Shown in pieces: positions 11,901 to 25,962 of a stretch of 64,000 bases of DNA (the stretch's first letter is position 1; each line of letters starts with the position of its first letter). Both the position numbers and the translations under genes were made by a program. The notes below the pieces were generated by a model. The model did not search any database, was not told the origin of the DNA, and saw only the letters and a program-made list of their open reading frames with translations. Location of the stretch: assembly GCA_015499995.1 (NCBI GenBank), contig JADNRV010000015.1:1-64000 (forward strand), given 5' to 3'. Source of the stretch: Flammula alnicola. Its lineage: Eukaryota; Basidiomycota; Agaricomycetes; Agaricales; Strophariaceae.

Positions 11901-14900
11901 TCAAGTAGGTATGTTGGCAACATGCCATGCCCGTCTACCATCACCATATCTAACCTCCTCGATACCATTTGCACTGCTCCAAACCTTATGTGCGAGTTGT
12001 GCTCGGACAAAGGCCTCTTTATCTATCCTCTTGCTTGTTGATCTCCACTCTTGGTAATACTGAAACCATTCGTTTGCAATAATAAGAACCAAACGATACG
12101 CCCTGTGAAAAGTGTTAGAAATTCCTCAGGATATTTAAAAGATAATATCATACGATTTATTTGCCCTGCTTCCTAAAAACACCTGGTCAAATGTCTTGAA
12201 TGCTCTCTCTGTCCAGTTGTTGGTAGAAAGCATGGCGTCCCGAGTTTGACCAGTGGGGAGGCCAATATCAGTCCAGAGATCTGAATTTCACATCAAGATT
12301 GCCATGAATATTTAGCCATCTAATGTGCAAGAAATATACGCACCACGCCATTCTGGACAGAACCAATTTGCTTCAAAGTACAGGATGATGTCTCGGGCAG
12401 CGACTGGCGCGCCATCACAAATATCCTCTACCTGGCTTCGAAACTCGGCCATGTATTGATCCCACCGCTCGAGGAATCGACAACGTTGCACAGCTCTGAC
12501 AGCATGAAGAAGCTTGTGTTTTCGAGATAAGTTTAGACGAGGCCGCTTCTGAGGCTCAAAAGACTCATTTCCGTTGTCTTTATCCCATCGTAAAATCGCC
12601 TTGAAGGAAGTCCACAATAAATCAGAAAGATAATCACAACAGCATTTAACTTACCTGAATTACATGAAACTGGCATATGCGAATTGGAACACCAGGAAAT
12701 ACTATAAATCTCCCCTGAATACAACTTGACATTTAAAGAACTAATTTTCTGACCTTTGTGTATTGCTTTCTTTGACGCTCGAGACTTGTCGATCATGAAA
12801 AAGAAGGGCTGCCACCCGACCTTTGATTGACATACAATGCGGGCCTGTGCAAGCAAATCCTCCTCATATGATTCAAGACCGCTTTCTACCTGTATTTCGC
12901 CTGGAAAACATCATTAGAATGTCAAGAACAGCAAAATGAAATGAGACCTGACCTTTGATTAGCCCGCTAGCCAAGTCTTCAATCAGTCCCTTGACTTCTC
13001 TCAAGAAGATTTCCAGTGTCTCAGCAGTGACATCACCAGAGAGGAAAACTGGTCCTAAAAGCACATATTGAGACTCTGCAAGGACATCTGCAGACACAAA
13101 GCAAGATAAAATACCTGGGAGCATGCGATGATTTTCATCGATGGTTGTAAGGAAGGTCAACGGTGCTCGATTTTCATTTTTGTGTCTGTACGATGAGTCG
13201 AGGCCTACGCCATGTGTGCTTGACCATAACAGTATTGATTGCAGGGCAAAAGGATGCTTAATGCCAGTAGCAAAGTTACTGGGAGGATCAGTTGAGTAAT
13301 CGGGGGGTGAATAGCTGAAAGAAGAGTTGTCATTATTCGTGCATTGGAGAAAATGAGAGCAACATTTACTAGAAAATCTTTTCAGGATTCTCTTCCGCAA
13401 ATACCCCTATAGCCCGCAATGGATCGCTGAGAAGACGCTCCTTTCGACGGACATTCTGGACTATATTGTTGACCTGCTCCGATGTAGGGCAACGGTGTTG
13501 AGGTGTTTCATATTCTTCATAAAGTTTAAGGAGACCTAAGATTGCTAGAGGTTGAGTCTATGAAGATACGATAATAAATTTCAGAAACTTACGTCTTTTT
13601 ATCCGTGACGAAGTCATATCTGCAATTGTCGCAAGCTCCAGGATATTCTGACGTATAAATGGAGACATGTCCAAATAACATGACCGAGTTGGGCGGTGCT
13701 GGTTCTGCTGATAAACTATGGCCTTGCTAAGGTTGTCCGAAAAAACTTCGACCTACAGAGAATATGATATGTGAACGTGTTTCAGATAGTAGGAACTCTA
13801 AGGCTTACATGAATTTTAACGCTGTTTGGACACTTGACCTTCTTGCTCAAAGGACGGCGCTTGGGAACAGATGCAGAGTTGAGCTTTTTGTCGATTCCGC
13901 CATCATCAGCTGCATTCTTATCCAAGTCGCTGCTTTCAGAGGTCTCAGAATCGCTGGGGTCTGAAGAGTCAGTACCATCCACACGCTTATTATTGACACT
14001 CTCTCCGTATTCACAATTGCCAAGACAGTGATAAGTAGCCCGATAGACAGGCACTGGCTTGCCTTTGAATTTCTTCGGGGCTTTACGATTATCAGTGATC
14101 CATTCCAGGACAAAGGGCCGAGCGCGGATGTCTTTGGGTCGGTCGCAAGGATGACCGAAATACTGAATATTGACGAGGGAATCCGCAATGTCATATTTAT
14201 GTGGTGAATAATCGTTTTTCTAACATGAAGTTAGTGTCCAGTTATAAATAAGAAGGAATATAGTACATACCCAAAGCTCAAACTCTTTGAATAACTGGGT
14301 CGTATCGCACTCGCCTAAATTTTCCCATCCATGGCTGGCCTTATGTTTGATTTTATTTAGGGGCCGTTCAGTCTCTTCACGTTTAGATTTCTTCGGATTG
14401 AGCTTGGCCCGACGACCACCTAACTCAGGAGATGAGTCGACCATTTGCCACGCCGGTGCTTGCAAACTGAATTGGACAATTCGCGATTTGCGGGGGGTGT
14501 ATTCCAAGGCAGCTTCGTTTTTATTCGACTTGGCTTTTGGCGGAGGAGGAGTTGTGGGGATAACATGGTAGGAAGAAGTAGGGGCTATAGGAGGAGTTGT
14601 CCGCCGTTTACTTCGCAATGAGTGCGGCTGACGTCCTGCCTTGCCTAAAGTGGGCTGACATACGAGATTAAATAGACATATTGATTGTATAGGGTATCAG
14701 ACATACAGCTTTGGGCGGTTGAGGTTCCTGACCTTCATCTTCTGAATCCACATCCATTGCATACTCGTCCGAGTCATGAATCTGTGACGATTTTGTCTAG
14801 AATCCAGGTATATCAGCTGAGAAAAATCTGAGGGAAATGAATCGCAGTCCTAGTACCTTGCGCTTCTTTTTCCGGCGATCTGGATTCGAGGAATTCGAGT

Positions 14901-15011
14901 TTCCTGAGAGGTTCTATGCAGAGCGAAGACAAGTCAGCTCGCCAAAGCAGATGAAGTTCAACGTTGACTTCAAGTTACCCTGCGATGCCTTTTCCCATTG
15001 TTGTGGCCCAT
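11901..15011 (-). CDS. DDE-type transposase core (MULE/Zisupton-like), N-terminal half of the element protein
   Basis: The start codon at 15011 gives MGHNNGKRHRR, and exons then join in frame through the nuclear-signal-like DRRKKKRK and an acidic/proline-rich region (DSDEYAMDVDSEDEGQ). A DNA-binding-like middle part (13782-14618) follows, then the catalytic core. The first Asp is in VGLDSSYRHKNENRAPLTF (about 13175). The second is in FFFMIDKSRASKKAI (about 12800), followed by RICQFHVIQAILRW. The third acidic residue is probably Glu in STNNWTERAFKTFD (about 12200). The readable protein stops near 11901 after GRRAWHVANIP, just where a SWIM domain would be expected. That domain appears instead at 7244, so about 4.6 kb separates the halves. 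Roughly ten introns of 45-70 bp are needed. Confidence 0.75.
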
Positions 15012-15329
15012 GAGCGGTTGGTTCGTAAATATTCAGTCTTCAAAGATAAGGAAGAGAAATGAAAGATATGAGTCAAACGAACAAAAGATAGCGTTGAAAG
15101 CTTACAAAAAGAGACAAAAAGGCGTGATTAGGCTGCCAGAGCCACCTGATAACGAAATCAAATAGGGCTTTAAAGGAGATCCAGAGGTCCTGGCCACATG
15201 AACGGCCAATGTTCCTGTGATAAAATGCTGCAGCATAATTGAATGGTTCAGTTGAATGATCAAAAGTGAGGTTAAATCAGTACATACTGCGGTGTCAGAG
15301 CTCAACACTCTATGGCTCGGTTACAACTC

Positions 15330-15891
15330 AATGTGCTGTGTAATCGGCACTTGTCTCGCATTGAAAATGAGGGGTAGATTAGCAGTCAAATTGTGATTGC
15401 GGACTCAGTTAGGACTTCTGCAACAAACACATTGATGGGTACATTAGCACTGATTTCTCAAAAAGATATGGGCTAGGTACAGAGTTGCCTACCTCAGGGG
15501 CTATGTTCCATTTGGAGTGCTGAAGATGCTTCGTATGCAGAAAATCTGGCTAGATCAAGACAAAGAAAAGGATCGGTTCATGCTTCAACTTTGCTGCCTT
15601 CATGATTGAGAAAAGCTCGCTCTTGATATTGAAAACATGGGGTACATAGGCAGTAGCAAAAGCAGGCGCTACTTTGAGGGATGGCGGGTGCTACGTTTGT
15701 ACCAATGAAAGTGCCCAGTCTCTACTTTGAAACGTGGAGGCTAAATTCATACTAGTGAGAATTGCTTCGTCAGCACTCGGTCCGCTTTGCTCAGTCAAAG
15801 ACTGCCGGTGGTGGAATCCAGTTTTGCATTTACGTTTGTAGTGCAGCCACCAGTTTGCGCAAGGACTCTGGTGGCTGTGCGCAAACTCTCT
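15330..15891. repeat. Right subterminal region: one diverged 102-bp unit and right TIR
   Basis: Bases 15361-15510 repeat the logic of the array at 7557-8570 (gactcagttaggacttctg, atgggtacattagcac, acagagttgcctacc, ctatgttcc). The terminal 50 bases carry GCCACCAGTTTGCGCAA and CTCTGGTGGC, then the perfect TIR at 15877-15891. No gene is seen here. Confidence 0.75.
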
Positions 15892-15964
15892 AATATCTAG
15901 CATGTACAGCGTGAGAGATGAAGGATACTAGGGAAAAGGCCAACTATCAGCTACTAAGTACTAA

Positions 15965-16604
15965 TACCCTGAAATAGAGGTCATCGACGACCGTATCGAC
16001 CGATGGATGAACCATGTAATACACTCGCACGTTCTTGCCTTCGACTGCTGCAGAAGACTCTTAGCTTTCTTCGTCCACTGAAAGCATCGACTCTTGCGCG
16101 TCTCCCTTCATCTCGAGCAAAAAGTTTTCCTACAAACCAAATCATCAATAAATAAAAATCACCAACACTCCACGAACAAACCAACCCACCTTGACCAATT
16201 TTCTCAGAAGCTTGGTGATGAGCTCCTTCTCATACTCGAGCTACTCAATGTCCTGCATCTCGCCTTCCTTTTGCTCCAGATACCAATCTATCAGCTCCTC
16301 CCAATCCATTCCTTTCCCGGTCTTCCGCTCGCGTTCGGACAGATAAAGAATCACCAGCGATTGCAGTTCAATGTATTTGTCATGCGATATAATCATCCGC
16401 CTCTTGGGAAGCACAGGTGCAGGTGCAGGTTCCGTTCCAGGGGCTACTAAGCCAACTCGTGATGACGATGATCCGGCAGCTTGTGGTGGTGCTGGTCGTC
16501 AAGCCACGTTGACTCGGACAGACACTGATTCATCCATAGTCGTGTCTCCCATCTGAACATCTTCGCTATCATTGTCGCAACGGCGTATATGCCTCTCGTA
16601 CTAT
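15965..16604 (-). pseudogene. MCM6 3'-terminal fragment
   Basis: This matches the last two exons of the complete MCM6 (36592-37337): the winged-helix C-terminal part with the counterpart of DREELIDWYLEQKEGEM, the intron and the tail coding the VRVYYMVHPSVD-like end. About 100 bases between the acidic linker and the end of the homology are missing. At about 16604 the similarity stops abruptly and C2-domain sequence begins. It is a non-functional scrap. Confidence 0.8.
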
Positions 16605-17330
16605 GGCTGGTATTTAGGACTGCAAAAAGTCTCGTGACTTGGCGAAGCAATGCGGAAGACATGAGATGACATACCAGAACCTGATAACTGGGTTATGTTT
16701 CGGTTCCCAACGCATCTCCTTCGCCGTCAACAGCGGCAGCTTGAACTCTCGCATCCCCTCGTCTCCACCGCCCTGCTCTTCATGATGTGCATTGAGACCC
16801 GTCACAGGACCGGGCTGAGGCACATTCTCCACAAGCTCTCCGACGCCGAAATAGACGCCACTGGTGTGGTCGTTACTGGATAGCTTATCCCAATCAAGGA
16901 CGGTGAGTTGGGTTTTGAACGATGTTTCGTAGCGCCTGACACGGAACAATAGCTTCTCATCCCAAACAGGATTACGCGAGTGCTGGATGGCATGTGTATG
17001 AACTACTTTCTTGCCGAACGAGATGACAACGAAGGGGTCCATATCCCATCCCATACGAGTCACTTTGAAAACGACATTAGCATGATCATTGAGAATGATA
17101 TGGAAATAAGCTTACTATTGGCCATTAATCAAGGAAGACCGTCGGCACCCTGATTCTCCGACATGACGATACCAACAATATCGTTGGCGTCTTAAACTCA
17201 AAATCGCTCTTCCTCCTCCTACCTGCTCCCAAGCTCAATATTCCACCTGTGTCGGTCTCACTTCCACTACTCCCAGACAGCGACACCGTGCCAGTACTCC
17301 GGCTCCTCCCAAACTTCTTCCTATGCCTAC
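16605..17330 (-). pseudogene. C2-domain fragment resembling phosphatidylserine decarboxylase 2
   Basis: The minus strand encodes a calcium-binding-type C2 domain: VTRMGWDMDPFVVISFGKK, then HSRNPVWDEKLLFRVRRYE and TVLDWDKLSSNDH, and finally KHNPVIRF. Upstream, DANDIVGIVMSENQGADGLP can be read only after a one-base frame change from SDFEF (about 17180), and a serine-rich linker lies before it. The wording is close to the C2 region that precedes the catalytic domain in basidiomycete PSD2 proteins, from memory. The decarboxylase domain and its LGST-type processing site are absent. It is therefore a fragment, wedged between two MCM6 pieces. Confidence 0.6.
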
Positions 17331-18325
17331 TCGCCAATCACTTCTCACCTGCAGCAGATTGCACGTTGGGCGGCTCGAGATTGCTCTGCATATCGACAGC
17401 AGGAGACGCGAGCGGCACGGGCAACAGAGGTGCCGCTAGCAGCTTGGACTTCATTCGAGAAATGCTCATGGTCCATGGAGATTCTCATTGACGATACCAT
17501 CAGAAGCAGCAAAGCGAAGAAGGCAGGGACATGGGAGATGAAGTGGTGTTCGTTGTCATTAAAACAGTTGTTCCGGTCATGGAAAGCCTTGGAGCTCTTC
17601 AGCGGTCCAGAAAGGGGCCTTAGCCTTCTGAGCGAGGAAGAAGGCGAGCTCGACCGGAAATAGTCGAGGCCGTTGTCCAATCGCAATTCAGCTTTGGTGC
17701 GGTCGCTGCCAGTGAATGGGCCTTGGGAATATGCGGTGGGCTTCAAATGAAGGAAAGGGGTATGATGGGCAGCGTGGAAAGAGCTGTGGAGATGGTGGAG
17801 GGCGGGTTGTATCAGGGATGTGGGCGATCACTGGTGTGGTGAGTCGATTCCGCTGAAGGAGCTTAATAGAATCAGCTGAGGCTGGGCTCGCGAGACACGA
17901 GTGGAGGTGGGCAGCTGCAATATTGATAGCCTCCCGGACCTTCTGAATCGGTACATTTCCTCCATTATCATCATCTCCAGAGACAGTGCTGACGCCTCCA
18001 TTCAGGCTTTGTACCCCAATGCCACACGCCAACAGCGACGACGACTGTTGAATATTGGCAGCACGACCTGAAGTAATCGAGGCCGGCATTGATTCATAAA
18101 TTGGCCTTGTAGTCGCTAGTATAGTATAGTGACTGACTTGCTTCGTTCTGTGCCGCTGCGACGATGAGTTGGAGGAGAGAAGGGTACGAGGCGAGGACTA
18201 TGCTGGGATATCAGGTGAGTATACACCTTGCTGTTGCTCTAAAAGTCGGCGGTTTACCTGTCCATATCTCAAGCGCTCCTTCTCCCTTTCTCATTCCCTC
18301 ATATGATCTTTCATGTTCGTCGACT
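17331..18325 (-). other. Coding-like minus-strand remnants of unknown origin
   Basis: Text such as SGRAANIQQSSSLLACGIGV with NVPIQKVREAINIAAAHLHS (about 17890-18080) looks like protein-coding DNA. It is followed by pieces such as RPLSGPLKSSKAF and a hydrophobic ALLLLMVSSM in other frames. No continuous gene model results. It may be the upstream part of the C2-domain gene or a further captured fragment. Confidence 0.35.
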
Positions 18326-18348
18326 AGCTACTCCTTTCCCTTTCGTCA

Positions 18349-20200
<1,852 letters not shown>

Positions 20201-20359
20201 CGGAATGAATTGTCTGTTCTTTGATAAGTCGATACTCATCACGGCTCAGGCCGGCCAGAACGATCTTCAAAACGAAGTGAATAGAGTGGCAGATATTTCA
20301 ATAAATTGGGGATCTTTGCTTTCATTCTTTTGGAAAGCTGCTGAGGGATCGACGGGATG

Positions 20360-20880
20360 AATTCATAAATTGGGAACAACAAGTATCTTTTTTACCTGAC
20401 CCTTTTGGGCTTCAACGCGAAACATGTTGGGTCGCCTCAGGAGGTCATTGAAGGATTTCGGTGGCGAGAGATGAAGTGACGAGCGCCGAATCGAGATAGA
20501 GAACGGACGAAGCAAGCCTAAGCGGGCAGTGGTCAACGACAACAAAGAGGAGACAAACAGAACAGGGATTCGACACTCGGAGAACAAACAGATAACGCTC
20601 CCGCGGTGACACCTTAGTGACAGAACTGCGTGTCCCTTCGAGGCCAGCACAACATACAATATAAGAGGGCAGATCTCAAGCCAGAGACCCAGAGTCTCGG
20701 GTGGATGGAACTCGATGTCGATGAACAAGAGTCAACCGAGAACTTCAAGAAGGACAAAATAATACAGACAAACAAGCGGCGGAGAGGATCCAACATGGAA
20801 CGTGACAACACCTTTCTCAATTTTAATATTATGGCTGAGTGAGATCCTCTGACCGTCCTCTTCCGCCCAAGAAGTCCCGC
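20360..20880. repeat. Segment shared with 26780-26870 and 30640-30800
   Basis: The stretch around 20405-20500 (a version of gaaacatgttg, then ggtggcgagagatgaagtgacgag) recurs behind the MCM6 scraps at 26780 and 30690. It therefore belongs to the duplicated unit. No gene can be supported here. Confidence 0.6.
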
Positions 20881-21024
20881 CAGTCGATTGTTCTAAAAAT
20901 TACTGCTTACCATCGTAAATGTCCTGGGATCAGAAGGGTGGCTGCATGGGGAATGCTTCTTTCCATCGCGTTTAAATAAAGATGCACCGCGCTCGCTTTT
21001 GAGCGCGACACCCTCTCTTTTTCT

Positions 21025-24000
21025 ATGCCTCGCGGGTCCACCAAAGTTTCCCGTCGGGAACGTCCACCTCGAGAGTTGCATTCCTGGGAACCTCCGGCAA
21101 CGAATGAGCAACTCGACGATGCGTACAAGGCACTCAAGATGGCGCTGTTGCCAAGAAACCCTCTGAAGGAATTGACGGAGGAGGTGCGATAAATCATACA
21201 TTCGTTAGTAGGCTATAAACTAAAGCGTTGTTTCCTTTCGAGTAGGACATTTCTAATGCCAACGAACCGTTGCTTGTGTGGGAACAGTCTGAAGAAATAT
21301 CTGGAAAGTACACCACAGACGTACGTTTCCTTTGGACTCGACTTTCCACAACCCACTGAAGGCTTTAAACAGCCGTCAAAAAATCTAGTCAGAGAAATGC
21401 TCTCAGTCCTAGAGTACGTTGGGGTGCATCCCGGAGTCGCAAACCTCGACATTGTTCCATTGCAGGAGCGTTGCAACGCGCTCTAGAAGAAAATATACAA
21501 GGTCCTTCTGAAAGAATTACATGCAGGCAATAGGTACAATCGGAATAAATTCAAGCTAATCCTTTCCCGTCATATTGACGCACTTTCAGTAGTTCAGACC
21601 ATCGTGGGTTGGTCACGGAGTGGTTAACTGAGCTGGAAAGACACGTCCTCGGCCAAGGCTCCCATGATTTAACTGTAAGCGAAAATCACCGTCTTCTCTT
21701 ATAACTTGACCCTCATCTATTTTAGTGGTACAGGGATAATTTTCGAAAGACCCTTGGACTTATAGAAGCATCACATGAAGTAAGTTCGTTTTATTTTGAA
21801 CGATCCCAAGTTGACGGTACCTAGGTTAGCGAGAACCCATCTGTCGTGGAAACGTTACTAAAACTACTCAATGCAAATTACATACCCCACTTCGACCATC
21901 TCGAAATCGTACATGCAATGCTTACTAACTCGGACTCCCTCAGCGCGGCCGCTGCCTCTAGTTTCGCGATAAGAGCTTCTGCTGCGGTCGATCCCAAAAA
22001 GTCACCAGAATTTTCGAGGACTCAGATCCTAGAGAACATAGAAGCCATCAAACTCGCCTGCCGAAATCGCGACCTCGAGGTGAGAAGGACTACTCTTTAA
22101 ACGTCTATATACCAACAACTTAACGTTACGTCAGTTAACCCAAAAGACCCTCAATTTTTTCGAAACGATGCCAGAAACAACGGAGTTGATAACTGTAAGT
22201 AGTATGGGCACCTTATATTAGCGGAGCTTGTTTTCTAACTGCATATAACATGACAGTGTGCGGCTATCCAAGTTGCTCTTTTTGAAACTGCAACGCATCT
22301 CTCCAGGCTTAACTTGCCAGACCGAGAAGAGCTCCTGCGTGGCCTGCACGCAACGGCCACCAAGTTTAAGGATGCCACGAAGTCATCAAATCCAGCCCTC
22401 AGACCTTCTTTCTATTCCGCCGCCTCGACAGACGCCTCTAATGTTCGAGTAACCTTTCGAGACTCATCATCGATAGAAAACGCACCTTACAGCACACATA
22501 CCGACCGTGGGAGGTGGGTAGAACTGACTCTTGAAGCAAGTCCAAGAGAACCCATCCAATCGCTTCTCCTTCGATTTGTAGATGAGGCGAACGCCAAGCA
22601 TAGGCATCCTTTCTTCCCCATCTCTGACTTCGACTTGTGCGTCATCCCCGATTCCGCATCCAGTGAAAACTCTGGGATCCCGATGCGTGTCGGAAAGAAC
22701 TGGTTTACTCAAGGAAGTGTGGAAGACATCTTGCACGGCAGCACTGTGATCTCATACAATCGCCACGACGGGCTTCAGGACCTCAAAGATGCAGACCCTC
22801 CGTTTCGGTTGCTACCAGTTTTTCAACGCCAATATCCAGCGACGGCACCTCGACCCCCTACCGACTGGGTCAAGACACTAAGCGCAGAAGGTCCATGGCA
22901 GGAATTGTCGTCTTTGCAGTTCATGGGAGACGGGGTCGACTTGACAGCCCATTCGACGTATCCTCCGCTCATTGCTCAAACTTTGCTCCTCCCTATCGAT
23001 TTTTCTGTCATTGCCAAAGGCTCCATCTTCCTTCGTCGTCGTCGCGTCCCGCCTACCTTGCTACAAGCTAAGCTCGAGTTCCCTCTGAGCTCCGACCAAG
23101 CGCGCTCGTTACTTGGACGGACGGTGTTGTATCAAGCTGCTGATCCCGAGGAGACTCAGAGGCCTCAACCGAGATTACTGCAGAGCAAGCGGCGCAAGAC
23201 GGAGCTGGAGCTGGATCCCGTGTACCTTGCTTTTGTGTGGGGCCTTGATCCCGAGGCGAAGATCATCAAGACATTCGAGTTCTCGGACCAAGGCATTGGG
23301 GAGCTTTGTCGTACATTCCAGTTCGACGACTCGCAGACGTCCGTCGCTCTCTCCGCGCAGAACCTTCCGAATGACTACCCGGCTCTCCGCAAAGTAGCGA
23401 AATTTGATTGGATCGGCCTCGTCGAGCTGCCGGTGGCAAGTCCCCCCTCCGAAGATGCGGTGGCGGCGAAGGAGGAGCTTCTCCGCAAGCGCAAACGCTT
23501 CTCGAACATCCTCGCTGCTGCGCCATCGCTCTTCGAAATCGGCATTGGAGGCGACTGTGCGATCGTCGTCGGAGAGTTGACGTTGCATCCTCCTGGCTCT
23601 CCTGGCTCGGTGACCATCGAAAACTGCAAGCGTGGAATCTGGGAGAGTGGATACCGAGACGCGTCTGAAGGCGCGGATGACTTCCTGATCTGGGTTCGAT
23701 GGCTCAGACAGGGGCATATCGACCTGACTGCGCCTGCTTCTTCCTTTTCCCAGACACGCACCGACGAAGATGGGCCTCTCTCGCCAAACCTTTCTTGGGA
23801 GCCTGAAGGACGCTCGATATCAGTTGATGGCGGTATGGCGGGTATCATTGCCCGTGGAATATTGGGACAAGAGCCAATGGTGCAGTTGACTGGACGAAGC
23901 GATGATGGCATGCGCGAAGCGTTCCTTCAAATGCTGATATTGTCTGGGTCGGAAGATGGGAGATACCATATTCCTGGTGGTATTTCGTCCTATACCGGAG

Positions 24001-24101
24001 GAGACGGTACATTTTCAGTTCATGTAGTGGAGGATAGCGAGGGAGAAGTAGTTGGTGTACGGGTGATTGGAAACGGTGGTGTGGAAGACAACGAGGATTA
24101 G
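21025..24101 (+). CDS. Protein of unknown function, about 850 residues
   Basis: A start at 21025 gives MPRGSTKVSRRERPPRELHS. About seven short introns lie in 21190-22260 (for example after GKYTTD, GQGSHDLT and RDNFRKTLGLIEASHE), and a long last exon from about 22258 runs to the stop at 24101. Recognisable text includes PSVVETLLKLLNANYIPHFD (about 21840) and TGRSDDGMREAFLQMLILSG (about 23890). The end is acidic, ISSYTGGDGTFSVHVVEDSE. There is no signal peptide or membrane segment, and I do not recognise a domain. The exon boundaries between 21240 and 21660 are uncertain. A second, truncated copy of its last 180 residues lies at 32880-33444. Confidence 0.7.
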
Positions 24102-24454
24102 GAAGCCGACGGAATCATACTGCATTAATCAAACTTATGTTTGCATCTTCGATTTCAATATATCAAGCTGCGTTCGTTCTTTACCTTGGATGATCGATGA
24201 GGATTCAATATTCAATATTCAAATATTCAGGAATGAGTAAGATCTCTCCTCTTTTTTATGCCTACATACCTCTGTAGGGACTCGGGAGGTTATTGAACGA
24301 CCTGGACCTGATTCCTCAGAAACTGACCTCGGCTAATGATAGAAACACAGCCACTCCAGACACGGCCGCGGGGAACCAAGATATCAGAACAAATGTACCA
24401 TCGATTTAAATTCACACGAAACGAGCACACCTTCATGCCCTCAACCACGCTCTA
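24102..24454 (+). promoter_or_regulatory. Intergenic region upstream of membrane gene B
   Basis: It holds the 3' flank of the unknown gene and the family promoter block, including a variant of the conserved element, GATAGAAACACAGCC near 24338. Nothing else is seen. Confidence 0.4.
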
Positions 24455-25962
24455 ATGCTCATCTTATTCCTCATTCTCATTTATATCCGCACTCTACATG
24501 GCCCCGTTTCATCGCTGGAGACTCCAAGGGTCGAATCGACCTTCAACGTGCTTCGTGACACAGGCGAAGGATGCGTCAATAGCCGAACCGTGTGGGATAT
24601 ATTCTGGAGCTGCGTCGCAACGATATTCGCGTGCACCTGGTCCGCTGTGCATCCGAATGTCCCAGGCCCAAGGGATTCAGGCTGGACATGCTTTAAGCGC
24701 CGCGTCGTAACGATGTTCTATGCGATGGTTGCGCCTGAGTTCATGGCTTGGTGGGCGATGAGGCAGTATTTTGGGGCAAGAAAGATTATGAGGGACTATA
24801 ATGAGCATATCGCGAAAGGTAAGTTTCATGATTGTAGGAAATGGAGCCAATAAAGACTTACAGCTAGACAGCAACACCACCCACATGTTCAATATTTGAG
24901 AGTGTAAGGGACTGGTTTAAAGGACCGCCCGTGGTGAAGCAAGGGCCAGAATTCGTACGGCCGTGGACGATTACGCACGGGTTCTTTGTCCAGATGGGCG
25001 GTTTTCTGCTCTGCACGGGGGGAAGGCCAGTACGGACGCTCGATTACGAGAGCTTGAAGAAACTAATCGCGAACAAGACCATCGACAAACCAACGATTAC
25101 CGAAGTCGAGATCAAGGATCGAAGCAAGGGCGACTTTATCTCGAAAGGCATTGTCGTCCTTCAAACGACATGGTTCATTATGCAATGCACAGCACGATGG
25201 GCGGAGAAGCTCCCCTTGACGGAGCTCGAGGTCGTCACATTTGCTTTCGCAGTGCTGAATGCGATTATATACGGACTATGGTGGAACAAACCACAGAATG
25301 TAGGGGTGGCTGTATGCATTGAGGAGAAGAAAGTCGGGACTGAGGGGGATGACGATGGCAATGCGGATACTGTAGGGCCGGAGACAGAGGCGATGATACC
25401 AAAAGTGGGCTGGCTGCGAAGACAGCTGAAGAAAGACTTTGAAGATGTCGGCGCTGGAGAATCATTGACGAGCTGGCTCGCGAATCTTTTGGTCTTAACG
25501 CCATTGCGACTTGTTCAGAGTGTGCTTCGCCCTCTCGACAAGATGACTGACGATTACAAGATGCCAGATGGAGCACTGCGTGTTCCGATGTTCTATGCAC
25601 AAGAGTTCGATGACAATGTAGTGGGGTTTGCGTCACTTGCAATTGGCATTCTGTTTGGATCGATGCACCTGATCGCATGGTCATTGGACTTTCCGTCGCG
25701 GACAGAGCAGCTTCTCTGGCGCATCTCCGCCCTCGTCGTCACCGCCGAGCCTGCTGGGTTGGCCCTTCTTGCCATCTTTGTTGAATATGGACCCGGGTGG
25801 TTGTGGGTAACCTTCCCTCTCCTCATTCCATTCGTGCTTGGCCTGCCTCTCTATTTCATCGCTCGCATCTTCCTGCTCACCGAGGCCTTCCTTTCTCTCC
25901 GTGCCCTGCCGTCACCTGCCTACCAGTCCATTGAATGGACTTCCGTTATCCCCCACTTGTAG
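24455..25962 (+). CDS. Multipass membrane protein of unknown function, family copy B
   Basis: Exons 24455-24818 and 24872-25962 join across a 53-bp intron to give about 484 residues. The start MLILFLILIYIRTLHG is a signal anchor, followed by the signatures SAVHPNVPGPRDSGWTCF and WTITHGFFVQMGGF. Exon 2 starts ATPPTCSIFESVRDWF. The segment between residues about 300 and 330 differs from its sisters (ESLTSWLANLLVLTPLRLVQ), as does the loop near residue 430, while the rest is nearly invariant. No frameshift is visible. An MCM6 scrap on the opposite strand follows, as for the other copies. Confidence 0.85.

Larger units (their letters stand above)
2500..15891. mobile_element. 13.4-kb DNA transposon with TIRs and 3-bp target duplication
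   Basis: The ends are perfect 15-bp inverted repeats, AGAGAGTTTGCGCAC at 2500-2514 and its complement at 15877-15891. They are flanked by AAT at 2497-2499 and AAT at 15892-15894. The flank reads gaaaacatcAAT before the element and AATatctagcatg after it. Homologous flanks without the element occur at about 29420-29440 and, on the other strand, near 48815-48845, which shows the unoccupied site. Inside are a DDE transposase core, a SWIM zinc finger and two C48 protease modules on the minus strand, a plus-strand TET/JBP-like oxygenase, an unrecognised gene remnant and a 102-bp repeat array. The DDE + SWIM + Ulp1 combination recalls Zisupton/KDZ-type elements, but a 3-bp target duplication is not what I expect for those. 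Boundaries are strongly supported; class assignment is inference. Confidence 0.85.

Noticed and set aside
2500..15891. CACTA or hAT transposon
   Set aside because: Termini are not CACTR, and the 3-bp duplication excludes the 8-bp hAT type; the transposase text also fits neither.
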